A DNA stretch of 11,009 nt from Desulfovibrio sp. UBA2564 (GCA_002340305.1 DDLU01000097.1:1-11009), one strand, 5' to 3'; positions 1-7,266 are shown, counted from the stretch's first letter. Numbers and translations: made by a program. Notes: generated from the sequence alone by a model not told the origin.

Positions 1-1584
1 GTGAACAAGAACCGTCTGGCTTTGATCTGGGAAGGGGAGCCGGGTGATTCCCGCCAGTACACCTATTATGAGCTTTACCGGGCAGTGAACCGCTTTGCCA
101 ATGGCCTGAAAGGACTTGGAGTAGGCAAAGGGGACCGCGTTGTTCTCTACATGCCGCAGCTTCCTGAAACCGTTATTGCCATGCTGGCCTGCGCCCGTAT
201 CGGTGCTGTGCATTCCATGGTCTTTTCCGGTTTTTCCGCCCGCCTGCTACGTGAACGTGTCCGTGAGGTAAATCCACGGGCGGTGGTGACTGTGGACGGT
301 TTTTACCGTAACGGTCAGGTCATTCGCCTTAAGGAAGAAGTGGACCGTGCCCTGCTTGATGATCCAGCCGAGGCCTTGGAGTCGGTTGTAGTTGTTCACC
401 GTGCCAATGTTGATGTGAACATGGATTCAGCCCGTGACTATTGGTATGAGGATCTTGTGCGTCATGAGCGTTCCCATGCTCCGGCGGAAATCATGGCTGC
501 GGATGATCCCCTGTTTATCCTGCATACTTCCGGCACCACCGGGAAATCCAAAGGACTGGTACATTCCCATGGCGGCTACATGGTCGGGGTGCAGCGCACA
601 TTTAAATGGGTTTTCGACCTCAAATCCACCGATATTTTCTGGTGTTCCGCTGATCCGGGCTGGATTACAGGACACAGCTATCTCGTCTACGGACCGCTTC
701 TCGCCGGGACGACTACGGTGATGTATGAGGGGCACTCCCTCTATCCGCAGGCTGATCGGCTTTGGAACATAATCTCCAAGTACGGGGTCACAATTTTTTA
801 TACCTCACCCACCCAGATCAGAACCCTTATGCGCTTCGGGCATCGTTACCCGGAGCAGCACGATCTATCCTCTCTGCGCATTCTCGGAGCGGTCGGTGAG
901 CCGTTTAACACTGAAGCATGGCTTTGGATGTACGGGAATATCGGTAAGGGACAATGCCCGGTTCTGGATACATGGTGGCAAACTGAAACCGGAATGATCA
1001 TGATCAGTCCGTTACCTGTCTCGGTGCTCAAGCCCGGCTCCGTAACCCGTCCTTTGCCCGGAATTGATGCCGATGTGGTCGATGCTGAAGGTAATCCCGT
1101 ACCGGACGGAAAGGGCGGCCTGCTGGTTATCAAGAAGCCGTGGCCAGCCATGTTCAGTGATGTGATCGGAGACCGCGAAGAGGTCATGGATCATTACTGG
1201 AATCGTATTCCGGGTATGTTCTATGCCGGAGATGTGGCCCGTAAGGATGAGGACGGATATTTCTGGATTCAGGGCCGCGCAGATGATGTGCTTAACATTT
1301 CAGGGCACCGCATCGGCACTGCCGAGGTTGAATGCGCACTGACCAAACATCCGCAGGTTGCGGAAGCCGTTGTGGTCGGAGTTGTGGATAAGATTAAGGG
1401 ACAGGTCGCTAAAGCTTACGTAACCTTGAATCATGGCGCCGTCGAGTCCGATGATCTGCATCGGGAGCTTAAAGAGCAGGTTAAAAAAGAGCTTGGTCCC
1501 ATCGTGATAGTACGTTCCATTGAATTCAGGGATGAGTTACCCAAGACTTCCAGCGGGAAAATTAAACGTACTGAGTTGTGTTAA
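1..1584 (+). CDS. acsA: Acetyl-CoA synthetase (AMP-forming), 5'-truncated by window edge
   Basis: This enzyme activates acetate with ATP and then CoA to give acetyl-CoA in the cytoplasm. The visible 527 residues carry the adenylate-forming hallmarks: the phosphate loop TSGTTGKSKG at residues 176-185, DTWWQTETG at 323-331 with the tryptophan pair that makes the acyl pocket acetate-sized, the ribose-binding Asp near 411 in GDVARKDEDG, the hinge GRADDVLNISGHRIGTAE, and the catalytic, acetylatable lysine in PKTSSGK at residue 520. From remembered Salmonella Acs numbering (Lys609), about 89 N-terminal residues are missing, so the GTG at base 1 is almost certainly internal and the true start lies outside the window; an upstream frameshift is the alternative. 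The protein stops 7 residues after that lysine, about 35 residues earlier than the enterobacterial enzyme. A terminator follows directly. Family identity is very secure. Confidence 0.95.
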   Translation: MNKNRLALIWEGEPGDSRQYTYYELYRAVNRFANGLKGLGVGKGDRVVLYMPQLPETVIAMLACARIGAVHSMVFSGFSARLLRERVREVNPRAVVTVDGFYRNGQVIRLKEEVDRALLDDPAEALESVVVVHRANVDVNMDSARDYWYEDLVRHERSHAPAEIMAADDPLFILHTSGTTGKSKGLVHSHGGYMVGVQRTFKWVFDLKSTDIFWCSADPGWITGHSYLVYGPLLAGTTTVMYEGHSLYPQADRLWNIISKYGVTIFYTSPTQIRTLMRFGHRYPEQHDLSSLRILGAVGEPFNTEAWLWMYGNIGKGQCPVLDTWWQTETGMIMISPLPVSVLKPGSVTRPLPGIDADVVDAEGNPVPDGKGGLLVIKKPWPAMFSDVIGDREEVMDHYWNRIPGMFYAGDVARKDEDGYFWIQGRADDVLNISGHRIGTAEVECALTKHPQVAEAVVVGVVDKIKGQVAKAYVTLNHGAVESDDLHRELKEQVKKELGPIVIVRSIEFRDELPKTSSGKIKRTELC

Positions 1585-1617
1585 TTCTGTTGAATTTATC
1601 AGTGTATACTTTGATTT

Positions 1618-1653
1618 AAAAGCCATTGCAGTTCGTACTGCGATGGTTTTTTT
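1618..1653 (+). terminator. Intrinsic terminator after acsA
   Basis: A 9-bp stem (1623-1631 CCATTGCAG with 1638-1646 CTGCGATGG, one G-U pair) closes a 6-base loop and is followed at once by seven T residues. It begins about 40 bases after the acsA stop, so acsA ends its own transcription unit and the transporter downstream needs its own promoter. Confidence 0.88.
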
Positions 1654-1710
1654 CTATGTCTTAGGATAAATAAGTATAAAAACAAAAGCCTTCCCCTAAA
1701 CTGGAAGGTA

Positions 1711-1740
1711 TTGACAAAACAATGAATCGAAAAGCATTAA
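1711..1740 (+). promoter_or_regulatory. Candidate sigma-70-type promoter for the SMR gene
   Basis: A perfect -35 TTGACA (1711-1716) is followed 18 bases later by a poor -10 (CATTAA, 1735-1740). It would give a leader of roughly 40 bases before the ATG at 1790. A short perfect hairpin (CCTTCC 1689-1694 with GGAAGG 1703-1708) lies just upstream. The -10 is weak, so this is tentative. Confidence 0.35.
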
Positions 1741-1789
1741 ACCTCCCATAACTATTCTGTTTAAACCAGACCTATAAAAGAGGATAACA

Positions 1790-2122
1790 ATGCCCGCTTA
1801 CATATATCTCGCCTTAGCAATTGTTTTTGAAGTTGTAGCCACAAGTGCCATGAAAGCTTGTGACGGTTTTACTAAACTTGTGCCCACTTTGATTGTAGTT
1901 GTTGGGTATGTTGTCTCTTTTTATTTCTTTTCCATCGTTCTTAGAACCATGCCAGTGGGGGTAGCCTACGCAATCTGGGGTGGACTGGGTGTTGTTCTGG
2001 TTACGCTCATAGGGGTTTTCCTTTACGGTCAGACTCCGGATTTACCGGCAATTCTGGGCATGGGACTCATTATGAGCGGGGTTTGCGTGATTAACTATTT
2101 CTCTAAGACCATTGTGCATTAA
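1790..2122 (+). CDS. EmrE/Qac-type small multidrug resistance transporter
   Basis: This is a four-helix inner-membrane proton antiporter of the SMR family, which works as an antiparallel dimer to expel lipophilic cations. At 110 residues it matches EmrE in length. Key residues fall at EmrE positions: Glu14 in the first helix (substrate and proton site), Tyr60 and Trp63 in AYAIW, the Gly65/Gly67 pair, and Gly90/Gly97 in the fourth helix that form the dimer interface. The start PAYIYL and the stretch DLPAILGM resemble EmrE more closely than SugE/Gdx, so quaternary-ammonium or drug export is likelier than guanidinium export. An AAGAGGA ribosome-binding site lies 5-6 bases before the ATG. The gene is monocistronic, lying between two terminators and convergent with the LysR gene; a regulatory link to that regulator is possible but not shown. 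Actual substrates cannot be read from sequence. Confidence 0.93.
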   Translation: MPAYIYLALAIVFEVVATSAMKACDGFTKLVPTLIVVVGYVVSFYFFSIVLRTMPVGVAYAIWGGLGVVLVTLIGVFLYGQTPDLPAILGMGLIMSGVCVINYFSKTIVH

Positions 2123-2144
2123 GCCCTGAATCTTTCGTAAAAGT

Positions 2145-2187
2145 AACGCCTCGTGAGCATTCGTTTGCGGGGCGTTTTTGCTTTTTT
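2145..2187. terminator. Terminator between convergent SMR and LysR genes
   Basis: AACGCCTC (2145-2152) pairs with GGGGCGTT (2169-2176), with one wobble. The right arm runs into a T-rich tract (TTTTTGCTTTTTT) on the plus strand, ending 6 bases before the LysR stop. On the minus strand the hairpin is followed by ACTTTTA, so it may also end LysR transcription, less strongly. Confidence 0.8.
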
Positions 2188-2193
2188 ACAGCT

Positions 2194-3066
2194 TTATTTC
2201 CTCGCCTGTAAGCCCATCTCGGCACTGATGAATTCCGCAAATGAAGCGACTACCTTGGAGTTGCGTCCGGGCGGAAAACGCAGAGCGAGGTGTACAGGGG
2301 AAATCTCCGGCAGGCCGTCGGCTGGGGTCGCATGACGACACCCTTCCACCTGGGTATCTTTCGTTACCGGAGCAATGGCGATTCCGGCCTTAACAGCGGC
2401 AATTATCCCGGCAAGACTTGGGCTGCGATAGACAGTCCTGTGTTTAAGTGAATTGAGTTTCAGAGCCTGCAAGGCATTATGGCAATAGCAACAATCCTGA
2501 TGATAAAGAGCCAAGGGCAAAACATCATAGTCGGCAGGGTTGATCTGCTCGGCCATTATCCAGACCAGATCAAGTGGGGTTGAATTTTCCGACCCTTTGC
2601 TTTCTGTGGTAATCATTAAATCAAGATCTTGGTCATTAAGCAGAGGATCAAGCTTGTATGTGTCATCGCAAAGCACTTCGACTTGAACCATGGGGTGTGA
2701 CATGGCGAAACGTTTGAGTGCTTCAGGGAGATGCTGGGTTGCATAATCATCCGGTGCTCCAATACACACATGACCGCTCAGTTCCGGCAGAACAATGGCA
2801 GAAACTGCTTCATCATATAGATCAAGAATCTTCCGCGCATATCCGTACAGAATTTTTCCTTTCGGGGTCAGTATCGCTTTTCTGCCTTCGCGTATGAATA
2901 GCTCAATCCCCAGTTCTTCTTCCAGCCTTTTGATTTGCAAGCTGACAGCGGCTTGAGTACGGAAAACAAGCTTGGCAGCCCGGGTAAAGCTGCCGGTGTC
3001 GGCGACTAAGATAAATGACCGCAGGATGTCCGGGGGAAGCTGCCCTAAGATATTTTGATTAGCCAT
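2194..3066 (-). CDS. LysR-family transcriptional regulator, LrhA/HexA-like
   Basis: A 290-residue LysR-type regulator of normal length. The N-terminal winged helix-turn-helix spans about residues 12-72 (LRSFILVADTGSFTRAAK, then RTQAAVSLQIKRLEEELG and LFIREGRK). The effector-binding domain spans about 96-285. The RTQAAVSLQIKRLEEELG helix and the SPSLAGIIAAVKAGIAIAP segment point to the LrhA/PecT/HexA branch, regulators of motility, surface and virulence traits in enterobacteria; the ligand and targets here are unknown. The ATG at 3066 is fixed by an in-frame stop ten bases upstream (3078-3076), yet no good Shine-Dalgarno sequence precedes it, so translation may be weak. An inverted repeat 22-38 bases upstream could be its own operator. 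It is a single-gene unit bounded by terminators on both sides. Family assignment is secure; the subgroup is moderately so. Confidence 0.9.
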   Translation of the reverse strand: MANQNILGQLPPDILRSFILVADTGSFTRAAKLVFRTQAAVSLQIKRLEEELGIELFIREGRKAILTPKGKILYGYARKILDLYDEAVSAIVLPELSGHVCIGAPDDYATQHLPEALKRFAMSHPMVQVEVLCDDTYKLDPLLNDQDLDLMITTESKGSENSTPLDLVWIMAEQINPADYDVLPLALYHQDCCYCHNALQALKLNSLKHRTVYRSPSLAGIIAAVKAGIAIAPVTKDTQVEGCRHATPADGLPEISPVHLALRFPPGRNSKVVASFAEFISAEMGLQARK

Positions 3067-3087
3067 TTTTATAGACTACATAAAAAT

Positions 3088-3104
3088 GATTAATTTGTCT
3101 AATC
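3088..3104 (-). promoter_or_regulatory. Candidate LysR operator upstream of its own gene
   Basis: GATTA (3088-3092) and TAATC (3100-3104) form an inverted repeat around a 7-base spacer and contain the T-N11-A spacing typical of LysR-type sites. It sits 22-38 bases upstream of the LysR ATG, a position suited to autoregulation. The 11-mer GATTAGACAAA within it (minus strand) recurs at 7189-7199. Binding is inferred. Confidence 0.35.
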
Positions 3105-3233
3105 TTATAGAATAGGACATATTTAAGGTATGAGAAATTACTTTGAAATCGTCGAGTGTTTAAGTTGAGGTGATCGCTTTAGGTGATAATACTGATTCTA
3201 GACTATCGAAAACAAGTATTTCTTCCTCCCTTA

Positions 3234-3283
3234 ATAGCAAAGCCCCTCCCGCGAAGTTGTGCTCGCGAGAGGGGCTTTGTTAT
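3234..3283. terminator. Long symmetric terminator after the phosphate operon
   Basis: Two 21-base arms (3234-3254 and 3263-3283) pair with one wobble and one mismatch around an 8-base loop (AGTTGTGC). The core GCCCCTC/GAGGGGC is flanked by A/T-rich arms that would give a U-rich 3' side in either direction. It lies 20-69 bases past the DUF47 stop and so ends the kinase-PiT-DUF47 transcript. The LysR gene therefore has a separate transcript. Confidence 0.82.
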
Positions 3284-3302
3284 TAATATATAGGAGTCGT
3301 TT

Positions 3303-3980
3303 TTATCTGGCGATCATTGCGCGCAGCATGTCGGCGCAGATTTCAGCCTGATGTGCCATTTCGTTGAGGCAATCAACGAAGTGGGTCAGCTGGTAGATAT
3401 CTTTGAAGTCCATGTCGGAATTGTATATTTTTTTACTCAGTTCTTTGCGCAGTTCCATGGAGCGGGCGTAATGCTTGCGGACTTTGCGGAATTTGTTCTT
3501 GGCATCTTCGCGGTCAATGGACTTGCCGTCATTGAGAGAGATGGTTGCTTTCAGCGCGGGACCAAGGCTGGTGGTGGTATCGTTGACCTCGGAGAGCAGC
3601 AGGATCAGATCTTTCTGGTACGCAGCAGGAATTGCAACCTTGCGCATAGCCAGCCAGTGCAGTGCTTCCTGTGCATTGTCCAGGATATTGTCCTGGTTAC
3701 GGGTGTAGTTGAAGAACAGAACCTTATCCACAGACATGAACATGGAGTGGGGCAGATGGTTGCGGATTGAACGTTTGATTTTATCTGCCTGAGCTTCAAC
3801 AGTGTCGATCTGTTCGATCAGTTCGCTGGATTCACGGCAGGTCTCGTTTCCGGCAACGTAGCACTCTACAGAATCGTTGATGATATGAATACACTCAGCG
3901 ATCTTGTTGTAGTGTTTTACCAGGCCGTCCATGGGGTTTTTGTTCACGATAAGGCCTAAGAAAGGAAGACGAAAGTTCAT
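3303..3980 (-). CDS. PhoU-like DUF47 family protein, PiT partner
   Basis: A 225-residue soluble, all-helical protein of the DUF47 (TIGR00153, PhoU-like) family. These proteins are commonly encoded next to PiT transporters and are thought to modulate phosphate uptake, by analogy with PhoU, which binds metal clusters through E/DxxxD motifs. Such motifs are visible in both halves: Glu62-x3-Asp66 in TVEAQADKIKR, Asp97-x3-Asp101 in NQDNILDNAQ, and Glu213-x3-Asp217 in QAEICADMLR. There is no signal peptide or membrane segment, so it acts in the cytoplasm, presumably at the membrane. AAGGAG lies 6 bases before the ATG. It is the last gene of the operon, 19 bases after PiT and followed by a strong terminator. 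Its exact biochemical role is not settled for the family. Confidence 0.9.
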   Translation of the reverse strand: MNFRLPFLGLIVNKNPMDGLVKHYNKIAECIHIINDSVECYVAGNETCRESSELIEQIDTVEAQADKIKRSIRNHLPHSMFMSVDKVLFFNYTRNQDNILDNAQEALHWLAMRKVAIPAAYQKDLILLLSEVNDTTTSLGPALKATISLNDGKSIDREDAKNKFRKVRKHYARSMELRKELSKKIYNSDMDFKDIYQLTHFVDCLNEMAHQAEICADMLRAMIAR

Positions 3981-3999
3981 GGTGTTCTCCTTGTGTTAT

Positions 4000-5235
4000 C
4001 TAAATGCAAGCCCATTTGAGCAGGCTGAAAATTGTTATGCTTGTGATCGCGGCAATGGGAACTGTCAGTACCCAGTAAAGCACGATCCTGCCGAGGATTT
4101 TAAAGTTAACCGCTGAGAAACCTCTTGCGAGACCAACACCTACAACCGCGCCAACAGCTGCGTGGGTGGAGGATACGGGCAATCCGAGGTTGGATGCTGT
4201 GAGTACAGTTGAAGCAGCACCGAAGTCAACAGCGAATCCACGGGTGTTTGTCAGTACGGTTATTTTTTCACCCACAGTGCCCATAACTTTGTGTCCCATG
4301 AGTGAAATACCGATGGCGATACCGAGTCCTCCCATGACCAGCAGGCCCATGGGAACGTCGGCTTTAGCGAGCAGCACATGTTCCTTGGAGATAAGGTAGA
4401 TGGCTGCAACCGGACCGATCGCATTTGCAACATCGTTAGCGCCCTGAGAGAGGGCAACGTAACAGGATGTCCCCACCTGTAGTTTACGGAAGGTGGCTTC
4501 CACAGCTTCTGCACCCTCTTCAGGATCACCGACAAGCTTGTTGATCGCCAGACGGCCTGCAAACCAGACCAGAGCGGCAATACCAAAGCCGAGTGCCAGA
4601 GAACCCATGAAAGGCAGTTTCAGGTTTTTACCCATGGGGGTCTTGTATAGGAATGAAAGGGAAATCAGCAGAACTGTCAAGCCCATCCAGATAGGTGCCC
4701 ATTTTTTTGCCTGACCGATGAAATCTTTTTTGAACAGGATTGTCTTCCTGATATGAGTAAAGATGGCGAAAGCAATAGTTGCGGCGAAGAAAGGTGAAAT
4801 GATCCAAGACATTACAATCCCGACCATTTTCAGCCAGTTAACCACATCCGGGCCGCCAGCGACAAGGCCGAAGCCGAGGATTGCGCCGACAATAGAGTGG
4901 GTTGATGATACCGGTAATGCCGTGAATGTTGATATTAACACCCATAAGCCCGCTGCGAGGAGGGCTGAGAACATACCGATCATGATGATTTTGGGATCGG
5001 CAATGGCCGCCGGGTTGATGATTCCCTTGCTGACCGTCGCGGTTACATGGGAGCCGAGGAAAACCGCTCCCGCAAAGTTCAGGGTTCCTGCGATCAGTAC
5101 TGCCTGCCGGATAGTGATGGCCTTTGCGCCTACTGCTGAAGCCATGGAGTTGGCTACGTCGTTAGCACCGAGGTTGAAAGCCATCATGAACCCTGCAAAC
5201 AGGGACATGTAGAAAAACAGATCGTAAATATCCAT
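4000..5235 (-). CDS. pit: PiT-family inorganic phosphate transporter
   Basis: A 411-residue inner-membrane carrier of the PiT/PHO4 family, which imports phosphate (usually as a metal-phosphate complex) driven by a cation gradient. The family's internal inverted duplication is clear: GANDVANS at residues 23-30 and GANDVANAIGP at 265-275, each followed by LPVSSTH (107-113 and 352-358). Between the halves is a loop of about 60-80 residues with basic and acidic stretches (KKDFIGQAKKW; DPEEGAEAVEATF). Repeated hydrophobic segments support about ten or more membrane helices. The start follows the kinase stop by only 14 bases, and the AAGGGG ribosome-binding sequence overlaps that stop, which suggests translational coupling. 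Co-transcription with a sensor kinase is notable because Pit systems are often treated as constitutive. Sulfate or other anion transport by this family is possible but less likely. Confidence 0.93.
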   Translation of the reverse strand: MDIYDLFFYMSLFAGFMMAFNLGANDVANSMASAVGAKAITIRQAVLIAGTLNFAGAVFLGSHVTATVSKGIINPAAIADPKIIMIGMFSALLAAGLWVLISTFTALPVSSTHSIVGAILGFGLVAGGPDVVNWLKMVGIVMSWIISPFFAATIAFAIFTHIRKTILFKKDFIGQAKKWAPIWMGLTVLLISLSFLYKTPMGKNLKLPFMGSLALGFGIAALVWFAGRLAINKLVGDPEEGAEAVEATFRKLQVGTSCYVALSQGANDVANAIGPVAAIYLISKEHVLLAKADVPMGLLVMGGLGIAIGISLMGHKVMGTVGEKITVLTNTRGFAVDFGAASTVLTASNLGLPVSSTHAAVGAVVGVGLARGFSAVNFKILGRIVLYWVLTVPIAAITSITIFSLLKWACI

Positions 5236-5249
5236 CAGAGATAATCCCC

Positions 5250-7055
5250 TTATTGTGAATCCGTTGCGGACTCAGAAGCTTGTTCAGCTGCTACCGGGAG
5301 TTTCACACAAAATGAAGATCCGGTACCTGTTGCTGCGTCAACCGGGCTTTCCACCCAGATGTCGCCGTTAAAGTTTCTCGCAAGGCTGCGGCATAAGGCC
5401 AGTCCCAGTCCGGAACTGCCATGTCCCACAGCGTTTTCATCCAGTTTTAAAAATCTTTCGAAAATACATTCCCTGTCTGCGGGAGCAATACCCGGACCTT
5501 CATCGACAACCTTGATTACAACGTTTTCAGCATCTATTTCAGCGTGGACAACAACAGCAGTGTTCTCCGGTGCATACTTAATGGCGTTTTCAATCAGGTT
5601 GTCGAAAATCTGGACCAGACCTTCGCCGGTTCCGGTTACGTATATGTTCGGTATTTCATTATTGCTTAAGCGGATTCCCTTGTTCTCAGCCAGAGACAGT
5701 AGATTAGCCATGCTTAAGGAAATGCTCTTGCGCAGATTGGTGGGTTTTGTCCGCAGTTTCTTGCCGGAATATTCACTACGGGTAAGGGCGAACATGCTGG
5801 TAATGACCTTGGACATATGGTTGGCGTTATCGAGAATAGTTCCAAGGAAGGTGGTTAAAATTTTGGGGTCTTGCGGCGGATTATCGATCAGTGTTTCGGA
5901 ATAACCCTTGATACTGGTCAGCGGAGTGCGCAGCTGGTGTGAGGCATTGGAAACAAAGTCGCGCAGAATTTTTTCCATGCGTCTCATTTCGCTGATGTCA
6001 TGGAAAACAAGGATCAGCTTTCGGCGGCTCTTGTAGTCTTCGTAGGAACAGATAGTCACATTCATGGAGCGTCCGTCTGCAAGGTCTACAATTAGTGAGT
6101 CAGAGTCTTTCTCGCTGCCGTGTTTTAAAATTCTATCAACAGCATCCTGAATTTCATGGCGGGTCAGCACTTCAAGAGGAACCCGGCCTATGAATTCTTG
6201 AGTATTCGGTACAAGCTCGGTCATGGATTTATTGACCGATTCGATTTTGCCCTGTGGGTCGAGGACCATAATGCCTTCGGTCATGTTTTCAAACATGGCA
6301 TCCAGCTGGTTGCGCTGGTCTTCGATTATGCGGATATGGCCCTTAATCTTTTTAGCCATAGTGTTGATGGAGTTTGCCATCAATTTATATTCCCCGCCGG
6401 GGATAACCCTGATGCGTTTGCTGTAGTCTCCTTCGCCGATGGCCTGTGCTGTGGCGGATACTTCCCGTACAGCGGCGGTGGTGCGTTTGCCGATGAAAAT
6501 CAGCAGAATCGCAGAACCGACAGCAAGCATACCGAGGAGTATGGAAAAATGGAGCATCACCCGGTCCAGCCTTTCTCCGATAATTGAGTAGGGCAGGGCC
6601 AAGCGGAGAAATTCCCCATTTTTGCCCATGGATTTGGCAACGTAGAGCATGCGTTTTTGCAGGGTTGTGCTGTAGCGGATGTTTTTTCCAGTACCGCCGG
6701 CTTCGGCAGCGATTACTTCAGGACGGTTGGAATGGTCGTCCAGTTCGGGAAGCCTGCTGGATTTTATACTGGAATCTGCCAGCACCTTGCCGTTCTGTAT
6801 ATATGTAATGCGGATATCGAGATGGGTGCCCAGTTCGGTCATCTCATTTTGAAATGCCGGATTTCCGGGGCTTACCGGGCTGTGATCTATTTTCCAGCGG
6901 ACGTAGTTCAGGAGCCGGGACGTAGTTTGCTTGCTGGAAGCGGTCAGTTCTTCTGACACGGTTCCATAATAAAACCAGAAGCTCAGCAAAAGGGCGCAGA
7001 GCAGCACGGCCCAGCCCCAAAGCAGAATCTTCATGTGTAGTGATGTTTTAGGCAA
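5250..7055 (-). CDS. PhoR-like membrane sensor histidine kinase
   Basis: A two-component sensor kinase of PhoR type. Residue numbers here count from the most upstream in-frame TTG at 7103. Order: first membrane helix about 25-46, periplasmic sensor about 47-182, second helix about 185-206, HAMP 207-257, PAS about 264-370, HisKA 380-445 with His389 in SNASHQLRTPLTSIKGY, and an ATPase domain about 492-605 with N box DNLIENAIKY, G1 DEGPGIAP, F box IFERFLKL and G2 GSSGLGLAL. The residue after the phospho-histidine is Gln, not the usual Glu. I place the start at TTG 7055 (601 residues) because GGGAGGA lies 7 bases upstream of it; ATG 7034 (leaving only one residue before the first helix) and TTG 7103 lack such a site. 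It leads the PiT-DUF47 operon, so phosphate is the likely signal, but no response regulator is nearby. Confidence 0.9.
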   Translation of the reverse strand: MPKTSLHMKILLWGWAVLLCALLLSFWFYYGTVSEELTASSKQTTSRLLNYVRWKIDHSPVSPGNPAFQNEMTELGTHLDIRITYIQNGKVLADSSIKSSRLPELDDHSNRPEVIAAEAGGTGKNIRYSTTLQKRMLYVAKSMGKNGEFLRLALPYSIIGERLDRVMLHFSILLGMLAVGSAILLIFIGKRTTAAVREVSATAQAIGEGDYSKRIRVIPGGEYKLMANSINTMAKKIKGHIRIIEDQRNQLDAMFENMTEGIMVLDPQGKIESVNKSMTELVPNTQEFIGRVPLEVLTRHEIQDAVDRILKHGSEKDSDSLIVDLADGRSMNVTICSYEDYKSRRKLILVFHDISEMRRMEKILRDFVSNASHQLRTPLTSIKGYSETLIDNPPQDPKILTTFLGTILDNANHMSKVITSMFALTRSEYSGKKLRTKPTNLRKSISLSMANLLSLAENKGIRLSNNEIPNIYVTGTGEGLVQIFDNLIENAIKYAPENTAVVVHAEIDAENVVIKVVDEGPGIAPADRECIFERFLKLDENAVGHGSSGLGLALCRSLARNFNGDIWVESPVDAATGTGSSFCVKLPVAAEQASESATDSQ

Positions 7056-7124
7056 AAAAGTTCCTCCCGGAGGATTGTCCCGAACAGAAGCACAGTTCCG
7101 CAATTGTCACAGGGGAGTAACAAG

Positions 7125-7136
7125 CATGTTAACATG
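7125..7136. repeat. Perfect palindrome CATGTTAACATG
   Basis: A 12-base perfect palindrome about 70 bases upstream of the kinase start. On the minus strand it lies in the 17-base stretch just after a TTGACC (7146-7141), which could be a -35 element. The -10 that would follow is poor. It may be an operator for the phosphate operon; the binding protein is unknown. Confidence 0.45.
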
Positions 7137-7247
7137 TTTAGGTCAAGTTTTGTTACAAAAGCATCACCCAGTATTAATTCTTTGTTTTGATTAGACAAAA
7201 TTTGTTAATGACCGAGCATGTCAGCAAAAGCGATTGTTACAATACAG

Positions 7248-7266
7248 TGACAATTGGCAATTGTCA
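7248..7266. repeat. 19-base inverted repeat, TGACAATTG-G-CAATTGTCA
   Basis: Two perfect 9-base arms flank a single central G, the geometry of a dimeric repressor or activator site. The right half-site CAATTGTCA is repeated exactly, in the same orientation, at 7101-7109, 157 bases away. The palindrome is about 145-160 bases upstream of the CII-like gene and about 195-210 bases upstream of the kinase start. Confidence 0.5.

Noticed and set aside
427..1194. Antisense and alternate-frame open reading frames within acsA
   Set aside because: They lie wholly inside a strongly conserved enzyme gene and show no family-like features or ribosome-binding sites.
1689..1708. Hairpin upstream of the SMR gene as a guanidine riboswitch
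   Set aside because: The single 6-bp stem has loop CCTAAACT, without the paired ACGR loops of the mini-ykkC type or other guanidine-aptamer features, and the transporter looks Qac-type rather than Gdx-type.
3068..3073. TATAAA next to the LysR ATG as a -10 for a leaderless transcript
   Set aside because: It lies one base from the ATG, so transcription would begin inside the coding sequence, and no matching -35 is present.
3131..3169. 12-codon open frame upstream of the LysR gene
   Set aside because: It has no properly spaced ribosome-binding site, points away from the neighbouring genes and shows no leader-peptide character.
3351..3770. 139-residue plus-strand open frame opposite the DUF47 gene
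   Set aside because: It mirrors the DUF47 coding sequence in antisense, has no recognisable domain and no suitable ribosome-binding site.
4763..5904. Plus-strand frames of 149 and 181 residues opposite PiT and the kinase
   Set aside because: Both overlap genes with clear conserved motifs on the other strand; their composition is that expected of antisense shadows.
7106..7146. A definite Pho box upstream of the kinase operon
   Set aside because: TGTTA, TGTTA and TGTGA recur at about 11-12 bases on the minus strand, but the match to known Pho-box repeats is loose and no good -10 follows at the expected distance, so it is mentioned only as part of the intergenic region.
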